Part shown: positions 35,101 to 45,667 of the stretch, one piece after another
Layout of the letters: each line of letters begins with the position of its first letter
Position numbering within the stretch: position 1 is the first letter of the stretch
From: Cryphonectria parasitica EP155
Taxonomy: Eukaryota > Ascomycota > Sordariomycetes > Diaporthales > Cryphonectriaceae
Length of the DNA: 64,000 bases
Reading direction: 5' to 3'
NCBI RefSeq assembly: GCF_011745365.1
Contig: NW_024468909.1
Span: 6,510,001-6,574,000, forward strand
Position numbers and translations under genes: made by a program
Notes under the pieces: generated by a model
Seen by the model: only the letters and a program-made list of their open reading frames with translations
What the model was told of the DNA's origin: nothing
Databases searched by the model: none

Positions 35101-35514
35101 AGGGCACCACAAAGTTCAACAATACCTAAAGTAAACAGCCATCTAAGTGCACAGCCATTTTTCATACTGTACTAGATATCAAATTACCTGTACTCATCAG
35201 CTGCCTAAATCAGCTCTTGAGGAGCTATTTGCTGCTAGCAATTGCACCAGAGCCAGCTCTGGTGTAATGAGCACTGCAGTAATCCGAGGATTCCAAAGTA
35301 CACAAAGGGTTTATGCTAACAAGAGCGATGTCGAATACCAATCCTTGAATACGGAAATGTAACTGGGGAGTCCGTGCAAGTGTTCACTGCCTTTGGGGCT
35401 ATCAGAGTAAGAGGTAATCTGATACTTAGATTGACGACTGAAGAGCTATGTACAATGATCTATCCAGTGGTAACGAACGTGTCCTTATATATCCAGCTCT
35501 TCATCGTGGCTCAC

Positions 35515-35582
35515 CTGGATCGATATCGAGCCCATCGATCCAGGGGGTGTGGCTTCAACTGGATCGATGTCGAGCCCATCGA
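35515..35582. repeat. 24-nt direct repeat, two copies
   Basis: Copies at 35515-35538 and 35559-35582 differ at one position (A/G). Each contains GATCGAT and GAGCCCATCGA. Confidence 0.9.
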
Positions 35583-35766
35583 GCTACCCTCCATCGTAAC
35601 CCTAACCCTTGCTTACGTAATCCTGGTTGGTTGTCCGACGTTGGGTCATGACACCTGGTTCCTTGTTGGCGGGGCCTGTTTCGTGACTTGCATGTTGAAT
35701 GGGTCATAACATAGCAGTATATTATAAATACAGATTATATACTTATATAATTTATGTAAACACATG

Positions 35767-35882
35767 CAGTATGCTTGTATTGAAGCTGCATATATATATG
35801 TATGCAGAGATATTATAAGTATACTGTATATTCTTATCAAATATATGTGCGTACATACAGTGCGCTTGTATCAAGGCTGCAT
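35767..35882. repeat. 25-nt repeat pair diverged only by transitions
   Basis: Copies at 35767-35791 and 35858-35882 differ at five of 25 positions, all A/G or C/T. This pattern fits repeat-induced point mutation, known from filamentous ascomycetes. Confidence 0.75.
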
Positions 35883-35957
35883 GTACAATTTACAAGATCT
35901 CTGTTATAGCTTATAGTGTGGGCACTGTGCGGTATGTTCTGCCAAATACGGCTAGAG

Positions 35958-35977
35958 CGGTGGGGGGCGGGTTGATT
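35958..35977 (-). repeat. Right terminal inverted repeat
   Basis: The exact reverse complement of 34681-34700. The flanking sequences (left gatttagtaa, right cctccaagag) do not form an obvious target duplication. Confidence 0.85.
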
Positions 35978-36201
35978 CCTCCAAGAGGCGGAGTCGCCAT
36001 TGCTACATGAACACAACGCACACAAGCCCCTCAACATCACGAACGACCTCGCTGCCCTACAACCGCTCTTAATTACCTGACAGCAGCCGTCAGCTGTCAA
36101 TATGATTCAGTAGATCGAATCACTTGTTTCTCTTCCTTTTTATTCCTCTTAAATCATACAATCGGACCAACCGGGGGCGGACAACGCGATCAGTAGTAGC
36201 C
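35978..36201. other. Promoter of the F-box-like gene
   Basis: A short spacer between the right inverted repeat and the start codon; the element therefore sits only about 225 bp from this gene. No named site is seen. Confidence 0.45.
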
Positions 36202-37836
36202 ATGTCTACAGCCGTTACCGAGGCGGAGGAGGCGATGGAGGACGTTCTTCAAGTGATGGGCTGGGAATGCCTGCCCTTCGAGCTGCACCGCAAGATCCTA
36301 CAGATCCTAATCCATGACGAGCTCGAGTCAAAACTTGTGGCCGAGTACGCCGTTGTTTGCAGGTCATGGCAGGCACAAGTCGAGGAGATCAACTTTCAGA
36401 AGCTGGCAGTCAACCAGGATGACCTCACCTTGCTGGAGCAGATCGTCACCGGGCCCCGACAGACATATCTCAGGCATATACGGCTCAATGTTGAGCTGCC
36501 CAAGTACACCAACTCGCTACGCTACGTTCCAGAGAACGAGCATGAGCAGGAGACCAATAATTTCAGGTTCACCGTGGCGCTGTTCGAGACGTTTGAGCTG
36601 CTGGCACTCTGGGACACGCCCGACTTCTGGGCCGCCAGGAATGGTCGTGGCCTGGATCTCGAGCTATGTGCCTATTCACCTTCTGACAAAAAACACCGCC
36701 TGGGTGAGCGGAGTGTGGATGCGGACGGCAACTCGAGATTCCTTGACTCCCTGTTGGATTTTCATCTCTTGGCTCTTGAAGAACCGGACGGACCTCACGG
36801 CCTGCCGCTGGTCAACGTTGTAACGGGTCTCTTCGTCCTCCGCCGTAGTTACCGTAACATTTCAGCAGCGGCACTCACGCCTGTCATACGGTCTCTTCCC
36901 AACCTCCAGGAACTCCGCCTTGAATCCTGGATGCAAATTGAAAGCCGGATGCAAGAAGACGTTGACAGTGGTTTGTACCCTCGCCCCCCTCTCCCCCGGG
37001 CGGCGCACGCGCTCCTCAAGAGGACGTTACTGTGATCAGACACCAGGCTTACGTGATGTCTCCTCTCAAACACAGAGCTCGCCACCCAGGTACCGTTCTG
37101 GGAATTAAACCGTCTGAAGCGCTTCAGTCTCTTTGAGCATTTTGGCGCCTGGGCCGCCATGATCACTCCTGGCGTCAACAGGACACGCCATTCATATCCG
37201 TACGTCTCTCAACAAATACGGCAGTTCAGCACCGAAGTCGAAGAGATGAGCTGCTCCTTTATAGTGGACGCAGTGGTGTTCTTCGAGCAATTTTCTCGAG
37301 CCGGTCGAAACTTGCAGCTGCCCAGCCTGCGTCTGAAACCTCCTTACTGGCCGAACCTCCGCTGGCTCACCCTGACCTGTTACGGTTTTTGCCATGCGAC
37401 CGATCCCGACAGGATCAATGACGTCCTCTTCTCTGCGGCGAAGGGCGCAAAAAACATGCCCAAGCTGTTGCACATGGAGATTTACAACGTGAACCAGCAC
37501 TGCGCCGCCGTGTTTCGGTATCTGGTCATCAAGAACACGGCCCTCATCAGCTGGACCAGCACCTTCGACTTCAAATTGGACGGGACGGTCAAGACCCTGT
37601 GGAAGCAAGTGGGTCACCAATCCACGCGCAAGGAACCGATCGTGTTCGGCGAGGTGAGGATGGCCAATTACGGGACCATCAGGCAGGAGGGCTTCATACA
37701 CTCGGAGCTGGCAACGAGGGAATTGGTGCTGCATCGAGAATCAAGCACAGATTTGATGGAGGGTCGGCCTTTTCCCGATTCGGTGCTGCCATTGCAGAAT
37801 CTGCCGCCGATCGTGCTTCCCTCAACGGAGACTTGA
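36202..37836 (+). CDS. F-box-like fungal protein, DUF6546-like
   Basis: Two exons, 36202-36970 and 37076-37836, give 509 residues. The 105-nt intron has donor GTTTGT and acceptor ACACAG, and joins EDVDS to ELATQVPFW in frame. An F-box-like segment is near residues 18-55 (WECLPFELHRKILQIL, then VCRSWQAQVEEINF). The rest resembles the large fungal family in which this start is followed by a leucine-rich body: YLRHIRLNVELPKY, LPNLQELRLESW, LRWLTLTCYGFC. Proteins of this sort are thought to act as substrate adaptors of SCF ubiquitin ligases, but most are uncharacterised. The ATG at 36202 begins MSTAVTEAEEAMEDV; the frame upstream lacks an ATG. The family name is from memory and should be treated as tentative. 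Confidence 0.8.
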
Positions 37837-40006
37837 ATGTCTTGTTGCTATTGTTGTGGTGCAAGAACAGGTGGACAGCGAGCTGAGACAGTAACACTCA
37901 ATGCAGGGACAAGACTACACAATAGGTGATGAGTAGTCAGTCTTAACAGTCCTGCAGGCTGATAAAGTTGATGCTATTGTGTGCATGCACCGATTCTGTG
38001 GCGCATTGGGCTCTTATTAATATATTTATGCTTATCATGAACACGCTATATATCCTTTGCGCTGCCAAGTTTGTATGTGCTCTCTCACTCTGTCACACAT
38101 ACTCGTTGTCTCTCACCAAGAATATTTCGTAGGTGGCAGGATGTGCACAGGCCCTCAATGCTGTTGCCCCCCCTGAATTTCTGGGGAGTTTCCAGGATGT
38201 AACGCTGAGGTTTTTGCGCTCAGGGTCACGAGCCAAGATGGTTCTGTCGGTGCAAATTAAGAGGAGATCCAAGCTTGATGCAGTAGGGTAAGTGTGGCCT
38301 GAAAAGGTTTGGCAAGGGTTTTTGTTGGTGGTCTTTTTTTATGTTCCATTTTCCTTCCTTCCTACCCTCGCCCTCTGCCTACTTTGGGTGTCCCGGTTTT
38401 CCTGAAGCTGTCATCGAGGCGATCATGGGTAAGGTAATGATCAAGACATCCAAGTTTCTCGATAATAGTACTACTGTATGAGTAGGGATAAAAGACAGTC
38501 AGTGAGCAGTGCAGCAAGGCCTAGGTGGGCGGGCCATTGGCGGGGGCCATTTGTTGGCGGTACACCTGGACCTTAAGCGAGAAATAAGCCCCACTGAAGT
38601 CTCCCGCCAGAGTTGGGGTCTCCAGCAGCCAACAGCCCCCTATGCCCGACCCCTATTGGACAAGTTGGGAAACTGTAACGCCCGCACTTAAGTGCTACCC
38701 CATGTGCCCCAGTATCTTAGTGGCTCCAGGCTTGAACGATAATAACCCATGCTCGCGCGCTGTCTGCCTGCTGTTGGGTGCTGGAGATCTAACCGAACAG
38801 GCTGTCATGGGAAGGGCCCCTCGCATTCTCCTTTTCAAAATTGCTTCTAGAAAGAAATTATACCACACACCTGCACCGAACTTGTTCTAGAGCGGGAGTA
38901 TAGCCCTGAGCCCTCCCCCTCTTCTCCCCCCTCTCTCTGTTTCTCTTCAGCTCTGCGCTGTGCGACGCTGGATCTGAGACAATCACCAAGGCCATTGAAC
39001 CGAACTGGTCCATACACTCACTCTCTTCTTTGATTTTCTTTCAGCCATCTCTCGTCTCCGTCTCTCTCGTCGTCGTAGGAGGTTGAAGCAGTGAGGAGCC
39101 CTCCCACCGGCTCCCCCCACTCCCCCTTCTCTCAGGGCGGACCCCGTAAACCCTGGTCCAGCAAAAGCACAGCAGCCCTCTCTGGGTACGTTTTATTAGC
39201 ACGGTTATACCTGGTTCCCCTGTGATTCACCATATCAAATTTATGCAAGCTTGCGCTCTTCCGTCACTTCTCATCTCCCGTTTGTATTGGGCTTCCGGCG
39301 CCCAATTTTTCTCTTTTTGATTCTTTATCTCTCTTTCTCCCCTTCTCCTCCTATCCTCACAGACAAAATCAGTCAAACCTAGGCTCGGGCCCTTGATGCC
39401 GCCTCCGGTTCAACGACGGGAAGATCCAGCTGCCTCACAATCTCCTCACCTCCTCGTCCTCCTCGTAGTAGCTGGTTCTGAACGGATGGGCTCTGAGGGC
39501 CACCGGTGGGGACTTGCATGGGATTAATTGGATCATACAGGGCCAGCAATAATATCGGCACTACCGACAGGACACCCGCCTTACCGCTCTCAGCCAACGG
39601 CCGCCGTTGCGCTGTGAACACGCCCATCTTTGTCGAGGAGAAGCGAGGCCGAGGCGACACACAATACGAGACAGAGAGAAGAGAAACGAGACATCATATT
39701 GCCCTTTACCACGCTGGCCCCATCCGACGCTCGTGTGAGTGAGTGAGGGCCCCCACCACCAGAGACTTCTCCCGGCTGCTCTGGGCTGCACAGCACAGCA
39801 ATCAATTGCATTCTATATGCAGAGCAGAGCAAGCCACCTGGCGGGATAGCACCGGGGAAACGAGAGATTACCAGCTGCTACCACCATTCACAATTGTCTC
39901 AGCAAGCCACGAGGAAAACGGGAACCGACGATCACCGCATCCGAGTCTGCGTGCAGCCAACCTGTCGGCGCACAGCACGAGGGGGCAAACGACAGCAGCC
40001 AAGATC
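37837..40006. other. Intergenic: long promoter and leader of teaR
   Basis: About 2.2 kb without a supported gene. Pyrimidine-rich blocks lie at about 38.92-39.13 and 39.30-39.36 kb. A GTACGT at 39186 and a CTCACAG ending at 39362 could delimit a 177-nt intron in the 5' untranslated region; this is a weak prediction. Confidence 0.5.
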
Positions 40007-41710
40007 ATGGCTGCCATGTCCACCGCCCAGACGGCCACCACCCTCACTCCGCCCAGCAGTTCCCACGGCGATGCGAATGGATTTCGATGGGATTTCGCCA
40101 CAGATCCAGCTGGTAGACCTGATGTGAGTTTTCCTCTTGGTCTAGGCCAACTGCATGAGCATGACGACGGCTCGACAAGCTTGAAAAGGGGAAAGGCTAA
40201 CGTGTGCGTCCGTGTCCAATTTCTGCAGGAACGACACTACGAAGAGAAGGCATCGCTCAAGGGCACCGGGCCAAATGGAAATACCAGGCCAACTCTTGCC
40301 GCGCAGAATGGCAACTCGGCCTCCTTCGGCTCGGCCATGTCAGTTAAGACAGCAAATGGCGAGGAGGCGGTGAACAGGCAGTTCTCACACGCGCACAGCA
40401 ACGAGGACACCCCCGACACCATGGCCGACGGCCCGATGGACTATGACGATGACGACGACGACCGCTACGTGAGGACCGCCGATGGATATGTATACTCGAG
40501 CAAGCGGCCCAACAACGGTATGGAGTGGTCCGACGAGGACTCGAAGTGGATCCACCGGGACAAGCTCGTCAAGATCGAGAACGAGGAGCTCCAGGCTGCC
40601 GGCATCATCCTTCCCCCACCGCGGTCCAGAAGTAAAGGGCCAAGGAGGGACAGGAGCCAGAGTAGCCACAGGAAGATGGGCAACGATGGCACCACGAGAA
40701 GTAGGAAGAATTCGTCGCACGTGTTTGAGTCGGGCATGAACGAGGAGAGCGGCGATGGCGATGCACCATCCAGGCCGATGACTGGCTCGAGGATACCCGT
40801 GCCGAAGAAGAGCCCAGCGTTTGCACACTCGAGGGAGAATAGCGTTGAGGAACATGACAAGGACAAGCGGCCCGATGGCACCACTAGCACGCGGTCGAGG
40901 TCGAACAGTACCACCCTCAAGGGCTTGGAGCCCTCGCCGACGTTCAAGTCTACCCCGCCCAAAAAAGCAGCCACTGAGCCGCCAACCAAGAAGACGACAC
41001 CAGCCGGTGGGGCTCGGAAGCCGTCCGGTCCATCGAAGAGCATCCCGCCCGAGGCACGCGGCAGGCCGAAGCCGAAAGGCAAGAATGGAGCCAACGGTAG
41101 CAACGGGCGGCCAAACACCAGGTCCGGCGAGCGTGAATTATCCGTCAGCTCGTCAGGCCCCAAGCAGATGGAAGGCGAGCCGCCATGGATGGTCTCGGCG
41201 TACAAGCCCGATCCCCGGCTGCCACCAGATCAGCAATTGCTACCCACCGTGGCAAAGAGACTGGCGCAGGAGAAGTGGGAGCAGGAAGGCAAGTTTGGGA
41301 ACGTCTACGACAAGGACTTCAGACCTCTCACAGATGAGGGCTTCCTCGCACCCCCGCTTGCATCCTCATCGCCTGCGATACAGCCGACTTCGTCCACCGA
41401 TAACATCGTCGAGCAACAAGTTGAAAAGCCGGACGAGTGGCCGCTGCGATCAGCCGATGCCCCCAAGAGCCCTGCGTCTATCGGAAGGTCAAGCACGTAC
41501 TCGACCATGCCCAGGATTCAGGACAAGCCGCCATCACATAGCCCGCTGGCGAGTCCAAGGGAACCGCAGCAGCCTCTGCCTTCACAGCCGACACAACAGC
41601 CTGCGCCGTCGAAGCCAACGCAGATCACTAGGGTGCCGGACGTGGAGAAGGCCGAGGAAGGGACCGAGGCAGAGAAGAAGGGAGGCTGTGGATGCTGCAT
41701 CGTGATGTGA
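40007..41710 (+). CDS. teaR: TeaR-type prenylated cell-end marker receptor
   Basis: Two exons, 40007-40123 and 40229-41710, give 532 residues. The 105-nt intron has donor GTGAGT, a CTAAC branch and acceptor CTGCAG; it is a multiple of three and has no in-frame stop, so read-through also gives an open frame. The last four residues, CIVM, form a CaaX box preceded by GGCGC, so farnesylation and perhaps palmitoylation are expected. Conserved blocks are WIHRDKL (about 146) and YKPDPRLPPDQQLLP with EKWEQEGKFGNVYDKDF (about 360-400). The long middle is disordered and Ser/Pro/Lys-rich. In Aspergillus nidulans TeaR is the plasma-membrane receptor for TeaA, carried by microtubules, and directs polarised hyphal growth. 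The ATG at 40007 (MAAMSTAQT) is the first in-frame ATG; the frame upstream opens with GTG. Confidence 0.87.
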   Translation: MAAMSTAQTATTLTPPSSSHGDANGFRWDFATDPAGRPDVSFPLGLGQLHEHDDGSTSLKRGKANVCVRVQFLQERHYEEKASLKGTGPNGNTRPTLAAQNGNSASFGSAMSVKTANGEEAVNRQFSHAHSNEDTPDTMADGPMDYDDDDDDRYVRTADGYVYSSKRPNNGMEWSDEDSKWIHRDKLVKIENEELQAAGIILPPPRSRSKGPRRDRSQSSHRKMGNDGTTRSRKNSSHVFESGMNEESGDGDAPSRPMTGSRIPVPKKSPAFAHSRENSVEEHDKDKRPDGTTSTRSRSNSTTLKGLEPSPTFKSTPPKKAATEPPTKKTTPAGGARKPSGPSKSIPPEARGRPKPKGKNGANGSNGRPNTRSGERELSVSSSGPKQMEGEPPWMVSAYKPDPRLPPDQQLLPTVAKRLAQEKWEQEGKFGNVYDKDFRPLTDEGFLAPPLASSSPAIQPTSSTDNIVEQQVEKPDEWPLRSADAPKSPASIGRSSTYSTMPRIQDKPPSHSPLASPREPQQPLPSQPTQQPAPSKPTQITRVPDVEKAEEGTEAEKKGGCGCCIVM

Positions 41711-43849
41711 TTAAAAAAAACACATGGCATCATGATGCTTTCGCAATGGATACTTCTCAGGCTCTCTTCTCCATGCTTACCGACCCCGCGCATTCAAACT
41801 TCATCGAGCAGCTGGTCGACTCTGCTTTACTGGCTCCGCGCGTCCTCAACCCGACGCCATTGCAACTTAATACACCCGACAACAACAGACACCCACACCG
41901 TGACAAAAGAAATTATCCGATTTCATTAGTTTGAGAAGAACAAGGCTGCTTAGCTGATGACGATATCACGACTCATTCCTTATTTGTCCGACTACAAACC
42001 CCCAACTACAAACCGCCAACAAGACGTACTTTCATTTGTCGCCGCCTCTAATTCATCAAAAGGAGACTACCTTATCGAGCCAAGCCAAAGCGTGTCTTAA
42101 GTCGGAATGCTCTGCTGCTTCCGCATTTTTTTCCCTTTGTTTATTCGTCTTCTGCGTCGGAGTTACAGGTGCTTTGAGAGCGGGATAGCATGCTTGTTTG
42201 GTTTGCTCTACATTTTACACCACATTTTTTCCCCGCCTTCCATCGACAATCGTCACACTACAATATATTTCACTGGCCCTCTTACCTGAAGGCCCAACCC
42301 CCGTCATACCCCTCCTGAAGAAGGATGAACAAAACCTGTGTGGCTCGGCCCGTCGAAGCAACCGAAGCCGCCGTTCGAATCAGGAGGGTCATCCACACTG
42401 CAGACACAGAGGTAGCAATACGAGAACCACATGGCACGCCAGGTCGAGCAAACGGGGGGAAGAGGGGAGGAAGGGGGCGTGTGTGGACAGAGAGAGGATC
42501 GGAATTGAGTTCTGATACCCGTTGAGTATTTATCATCGTTGGTGGAAAAAGACGCGTCGAAGAGACAGAATGGAATTACCACATATTTCGACAATCGTTA
42601 AATTGGAGGTTTAGAGGTTGGGTCAAGTCGGGAATCGGGAGCTTGACTGGGAGAGATTGTTGATTTATAGCCTTAAGCACAAGGTCAGAGAAGAAACACC
42701 CTTTTTTTACCCGATACGTTTCACATGTTATTCCGTCCCTCGTGACTATTGCGTGTTCGATGTGAGCTGGGGCTGCTGCCGGGTTGATCGAGCAGCGGCG
42801 TGAACTGATCTTGGCTGGCGAAAGTCCCACCTAGCTATTCATATTGCTGTCTGCTTTTCAAGAGTTCATTGCCTATCTTTACTTTCAAGACACGATTTCT
42901 TTCTGAAGTGTCTGCGTACACCATGATTTCAAGATCTGCTTTGGGGGACGACACACTGTGGCAGCTCGAAAAAATGTCGATATGGCGGCTGGCTGGAGCA
43001 CCAGCTCCTAGGCGTGGTCGATCTCGTAGTGACTTTTTGAGGATGCAAGTGTGCGCGTGGTTTTCCATTGAGGAGATAGTGTGGTGTATATAGGCTTCGA
43101 AGTGCAAAATCAGACGCCTGCCTGGCCCCTGCCACGGACACAACAGAAAGCATTGACGCAATGGGCCAACATCACCTACGTATTGTGGTTATGGACTGTA
43201 TAGCATCGGCTAAGGTCTCTGGAAGGTGGGCATTGTGACACCATTAGAAATACCGTGAAGGCCGAACTGCTTGGCATGTTAGGCAGTGAGCAATTATGTA
43301 TGAGTAGCGGGTCAGACTTGGGACATAGACGCCCGTCGCCGCGGTGCCTCTTATACGTCTATCACAACTTTTGGGCGTGTAAATCATGTTTTTGAACTTC
43401 AGCTAGCAGATGTTCTTCTGGACATGCTGATATTCGCAAGTAAGCCGTCATACGTTGGATATTTGGTGGTGTTGCGGTGCTTGTGCTGGTGTTTCTGGTA
43501 GAGCAGGCCAGGCCCGTGGTGACAACTTGGTCTACTAGTGAGCGGTCGGTCCATCTTCAGTGGTTTCCAAGGAGATTTATTTAGCTGAAGATAGGCACTC
43601 CACGTCGTTGCACCTACGTTCCCACATGGAGAACTCATCCAATGTTCATCTATTCTTAGTCCTACCTCAACAACCAGAGCAACAGTCTGCAGAGATGAGC
43701 TGGGAAGGTTGGCAGATAAATGGTTGATATAAAGATTAGCGCAGGTGACGTCCTATCTGCAGTGTTGCTGCTGACGTTATCGGATAGCATCCCCACTTTA
43801 CGTGAATGGCTTATATCTGATTGGTTGATCAAACTAAATGGGCGACCAG
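41711..43849. other. Intergenic between teaR and PRI2
   Basis: About 2.1 kb with no supported coding gene. The first part is the teaR 3' untranslated region. Short frames on both strands lack protein-like features. Confidence 0.5.
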
Positions 43850-43855
43850 ACGCGT
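43850..43855 (+). promoter_or_regulatory. MluI cell-cycle box upstream of PRI2
   Basis: ACGCGT lies 106 nt before the chosen start, with a related TCGCGTC at about 43859-43865. In yeasts ACGCGT is bound by MBF and drives G1/S expression of DNA replication genes, primase subunits included. It fits the gene; binding in this organism is inferred. Confidence 0.55.
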
Positions 43856-43960
43856 CCTGTCGCGTCTCCCAACTCCGGAAACGAGACTTCTGTTCCTCTC
43901 TCTTTTCTTGTGTACCACACACGACGCAACATCACAAGAAACCAATGCCAGAGTGACAGG

Positions 43961-45667
43961 ATGTTCAGACAAGACTACAACCGCATCGACGCAAAACGGC
44001 GCCATGTCGACCACCGCAAGAAACAGTTTGCCGAGGCAGTGTACAAAGAAACGCAATACTCCCACAGGCTCAATTTCTACGCGACGCCTCCGACCGCAGA
44101 CATCACCCTCGAGCAATTTGAGCAATGGGCCATAGACCGGTTGAGGGGTATATGAACACCCAGACAGTTCTCTGGGTGCCTGAAATTTACTGACTCCTTA
44201 AACACTTTGCATAGTTCTCGCCGAGCTCGAAGCATGTTCCTTCCGCAACAAATCTCTTGACGAGACCGCTACCCATATGAAGCCGTTGCTGGAGAAATAC
44301 CTCCGCCTAGATCACAACAGCTCGAAACTGCCGCAGCTGCCTGCGCAAAGGCAGAAAGATCACTACAGCCACTTCATCTTACGCCTTGCTTTCGCATCCA
44401 CGGAGGACCTGCGACGACGATTCACGCGCGTCGAGACGATGTTGTTTCGGCTGCGTCTTGCCGCAGAAGACGCGAAAGAACGCAACAAGTTCGTCGAGAG
44501 CCTAAACCTGGACTGGGAGATGGTCTCAGAGGACGAGAAGAGGGAGCTAGCGAGTCAATTGGCAGCCGCCAGCAACTATGGACGCAAGGGCCCGCCCGAG
44601 GACGAGACGTGGTGCAAGGTCGACTGGGAGCGAGTGCCAGATCTGGTCGAGGGCAGAAGGGTGTTCCTCAAGGCTGGGCAGGCCTATGTGCCTTCCAAGG
44701 AGCAGTCCAGCATGGTCCTGGCCGAGTTCACTTCCAGGCTAGAGAGAGCCCTCGAGGTCAGCATGCATGACGGGTACACATTGGCTGGCTATGCCGCTAA
44801 CATAGAGATTTTCCCACAGCTCACTGCACGCGCGCTCCCACGACTCGACGAAGACGACCGCCTAACTCCAATCCTCGATCACTTGTCCAAGAACTTCATC
44901 ACCCCCGATGCCTCCTACCAGAGCGGCTCCGGCGACTTACCCTCCGGCGCCGAGATAACGGCACGCAATATCGACAACCTGTCACAGCATTTCCCCGCGT
45001 GTATGTCGCATCTGCACCGCTCGCTGCGGCGCGATGCCCATCTCAAACACTACGGCCGTTTGCAATATACGCTCTTCTTGAAAGGCATCGGCCTCAATCT
45101 GGAGGAGTGTCTCATATTCTGGCGGCAGTCGTTCCACAAGATCACGGATGATCAGTTCAACAAGGATTACCGGTACAACGTGCGGCACGCATACGGCGAT
45201 GTCGGTGGTGACTCTAATAGGCGTGGCGGTGGCTACAGTCCATTCAGCTGTCAAAAAATTCTGACGGAGCACCCTCCAGGCCCAGGCGAGGCCCACGGAT
45301 GTCCCTACCGGCATTTCAACCTGGAGAACTTGACGGCGCTGATGCAATCTATGGGCGTCAACGACAGAGGGGTGCTACAGGGCGTGAAGGAGGACAAGGA
45401 CAAGCAGAAATTCCACATGGCTTGTAATCGGTAAGCCCAGCAGGACTGAGTGCTACAGTGAAGTGGGACCGTATGAGACTGACATTTCAACCCAGTGTAT
45501 TCGAGTATCTACATAAGGCTGAGATCAAGAAAGCCAAGGATGAGAGCATCATGAGCGCGACGCAGCTTGAAACAATTGTCCACCCGAACGAGTACTTTAA
45601 ACGAAGCTACCTGCTGAAGAATATGGGCAAGGATAGCAGCGGCGAGAATGTTAAGATGGAAGGCTGA
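43961..45667 (+). CDS. PRI2: DNA primase large subunit (p58)
   Basis: Three exons, 43961-44147, 44215-45430 and 45496-45667, give 524 residues. Introns are 67 nt (CTGAC branch) and 65 nt (donor GTAAGC). The protein is the Fe-S subunit of primase in the DNA polymerase alpha complex, which makes RNA primers in the nucleus. The N-terminus MFRQDYNRIDAKRR and the block YSHRLNFYATPPTADITLEQ are family hallmarks. Four cysteines that should bind the 4Fe-4S cluster are at 325 (FPACMS), 408 (FSCQ), 425 (GCPYRH) and 466 (MACNR); their spacing (83, 17, 41) is close to human p58 (80, 17, 40). An in-frame ATG at 43838 would add 41 residues, but it would place the MCB site inside the coding region and gives an atypical N-terminus, so 43961 is preferred. 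Confidence 0.94.

Larger units (their letters stand above)
34681..35977. mobile_element. Putative nonautonomous element with 20-bp terminal inverted repeats
   Basis: A 1297-bp segment is bounded by perfect 20-bp inverted repeats (34681-34700 and 35958-35977). It has no convincing coding frame. The left third contains a dense series of short perfect hairpins, the middle has a 24-nt direct repeat with one mismatch (35515-35538 and 35559-35582) and two telomere-like units. The right third is very AT-rich, with a repeat pair that differs only by transitions. No clear target-site duplication is visible. These features suggest a decayed DNA-transposon derivative (MITE or foldback type). It could instead be a chance pairing of GC-rich strings, though a 20-bp perfect match is unlikely by chance. 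The family is not recognised. Confidence 0.55.

Noticed and set aside
40124..40228. Treating the teaR intron as coding
   Set aside because: Donor GTGAGT, CTAAC branch and CTGCAG acceptor are all strong; retention is kept only as a possible isoform.
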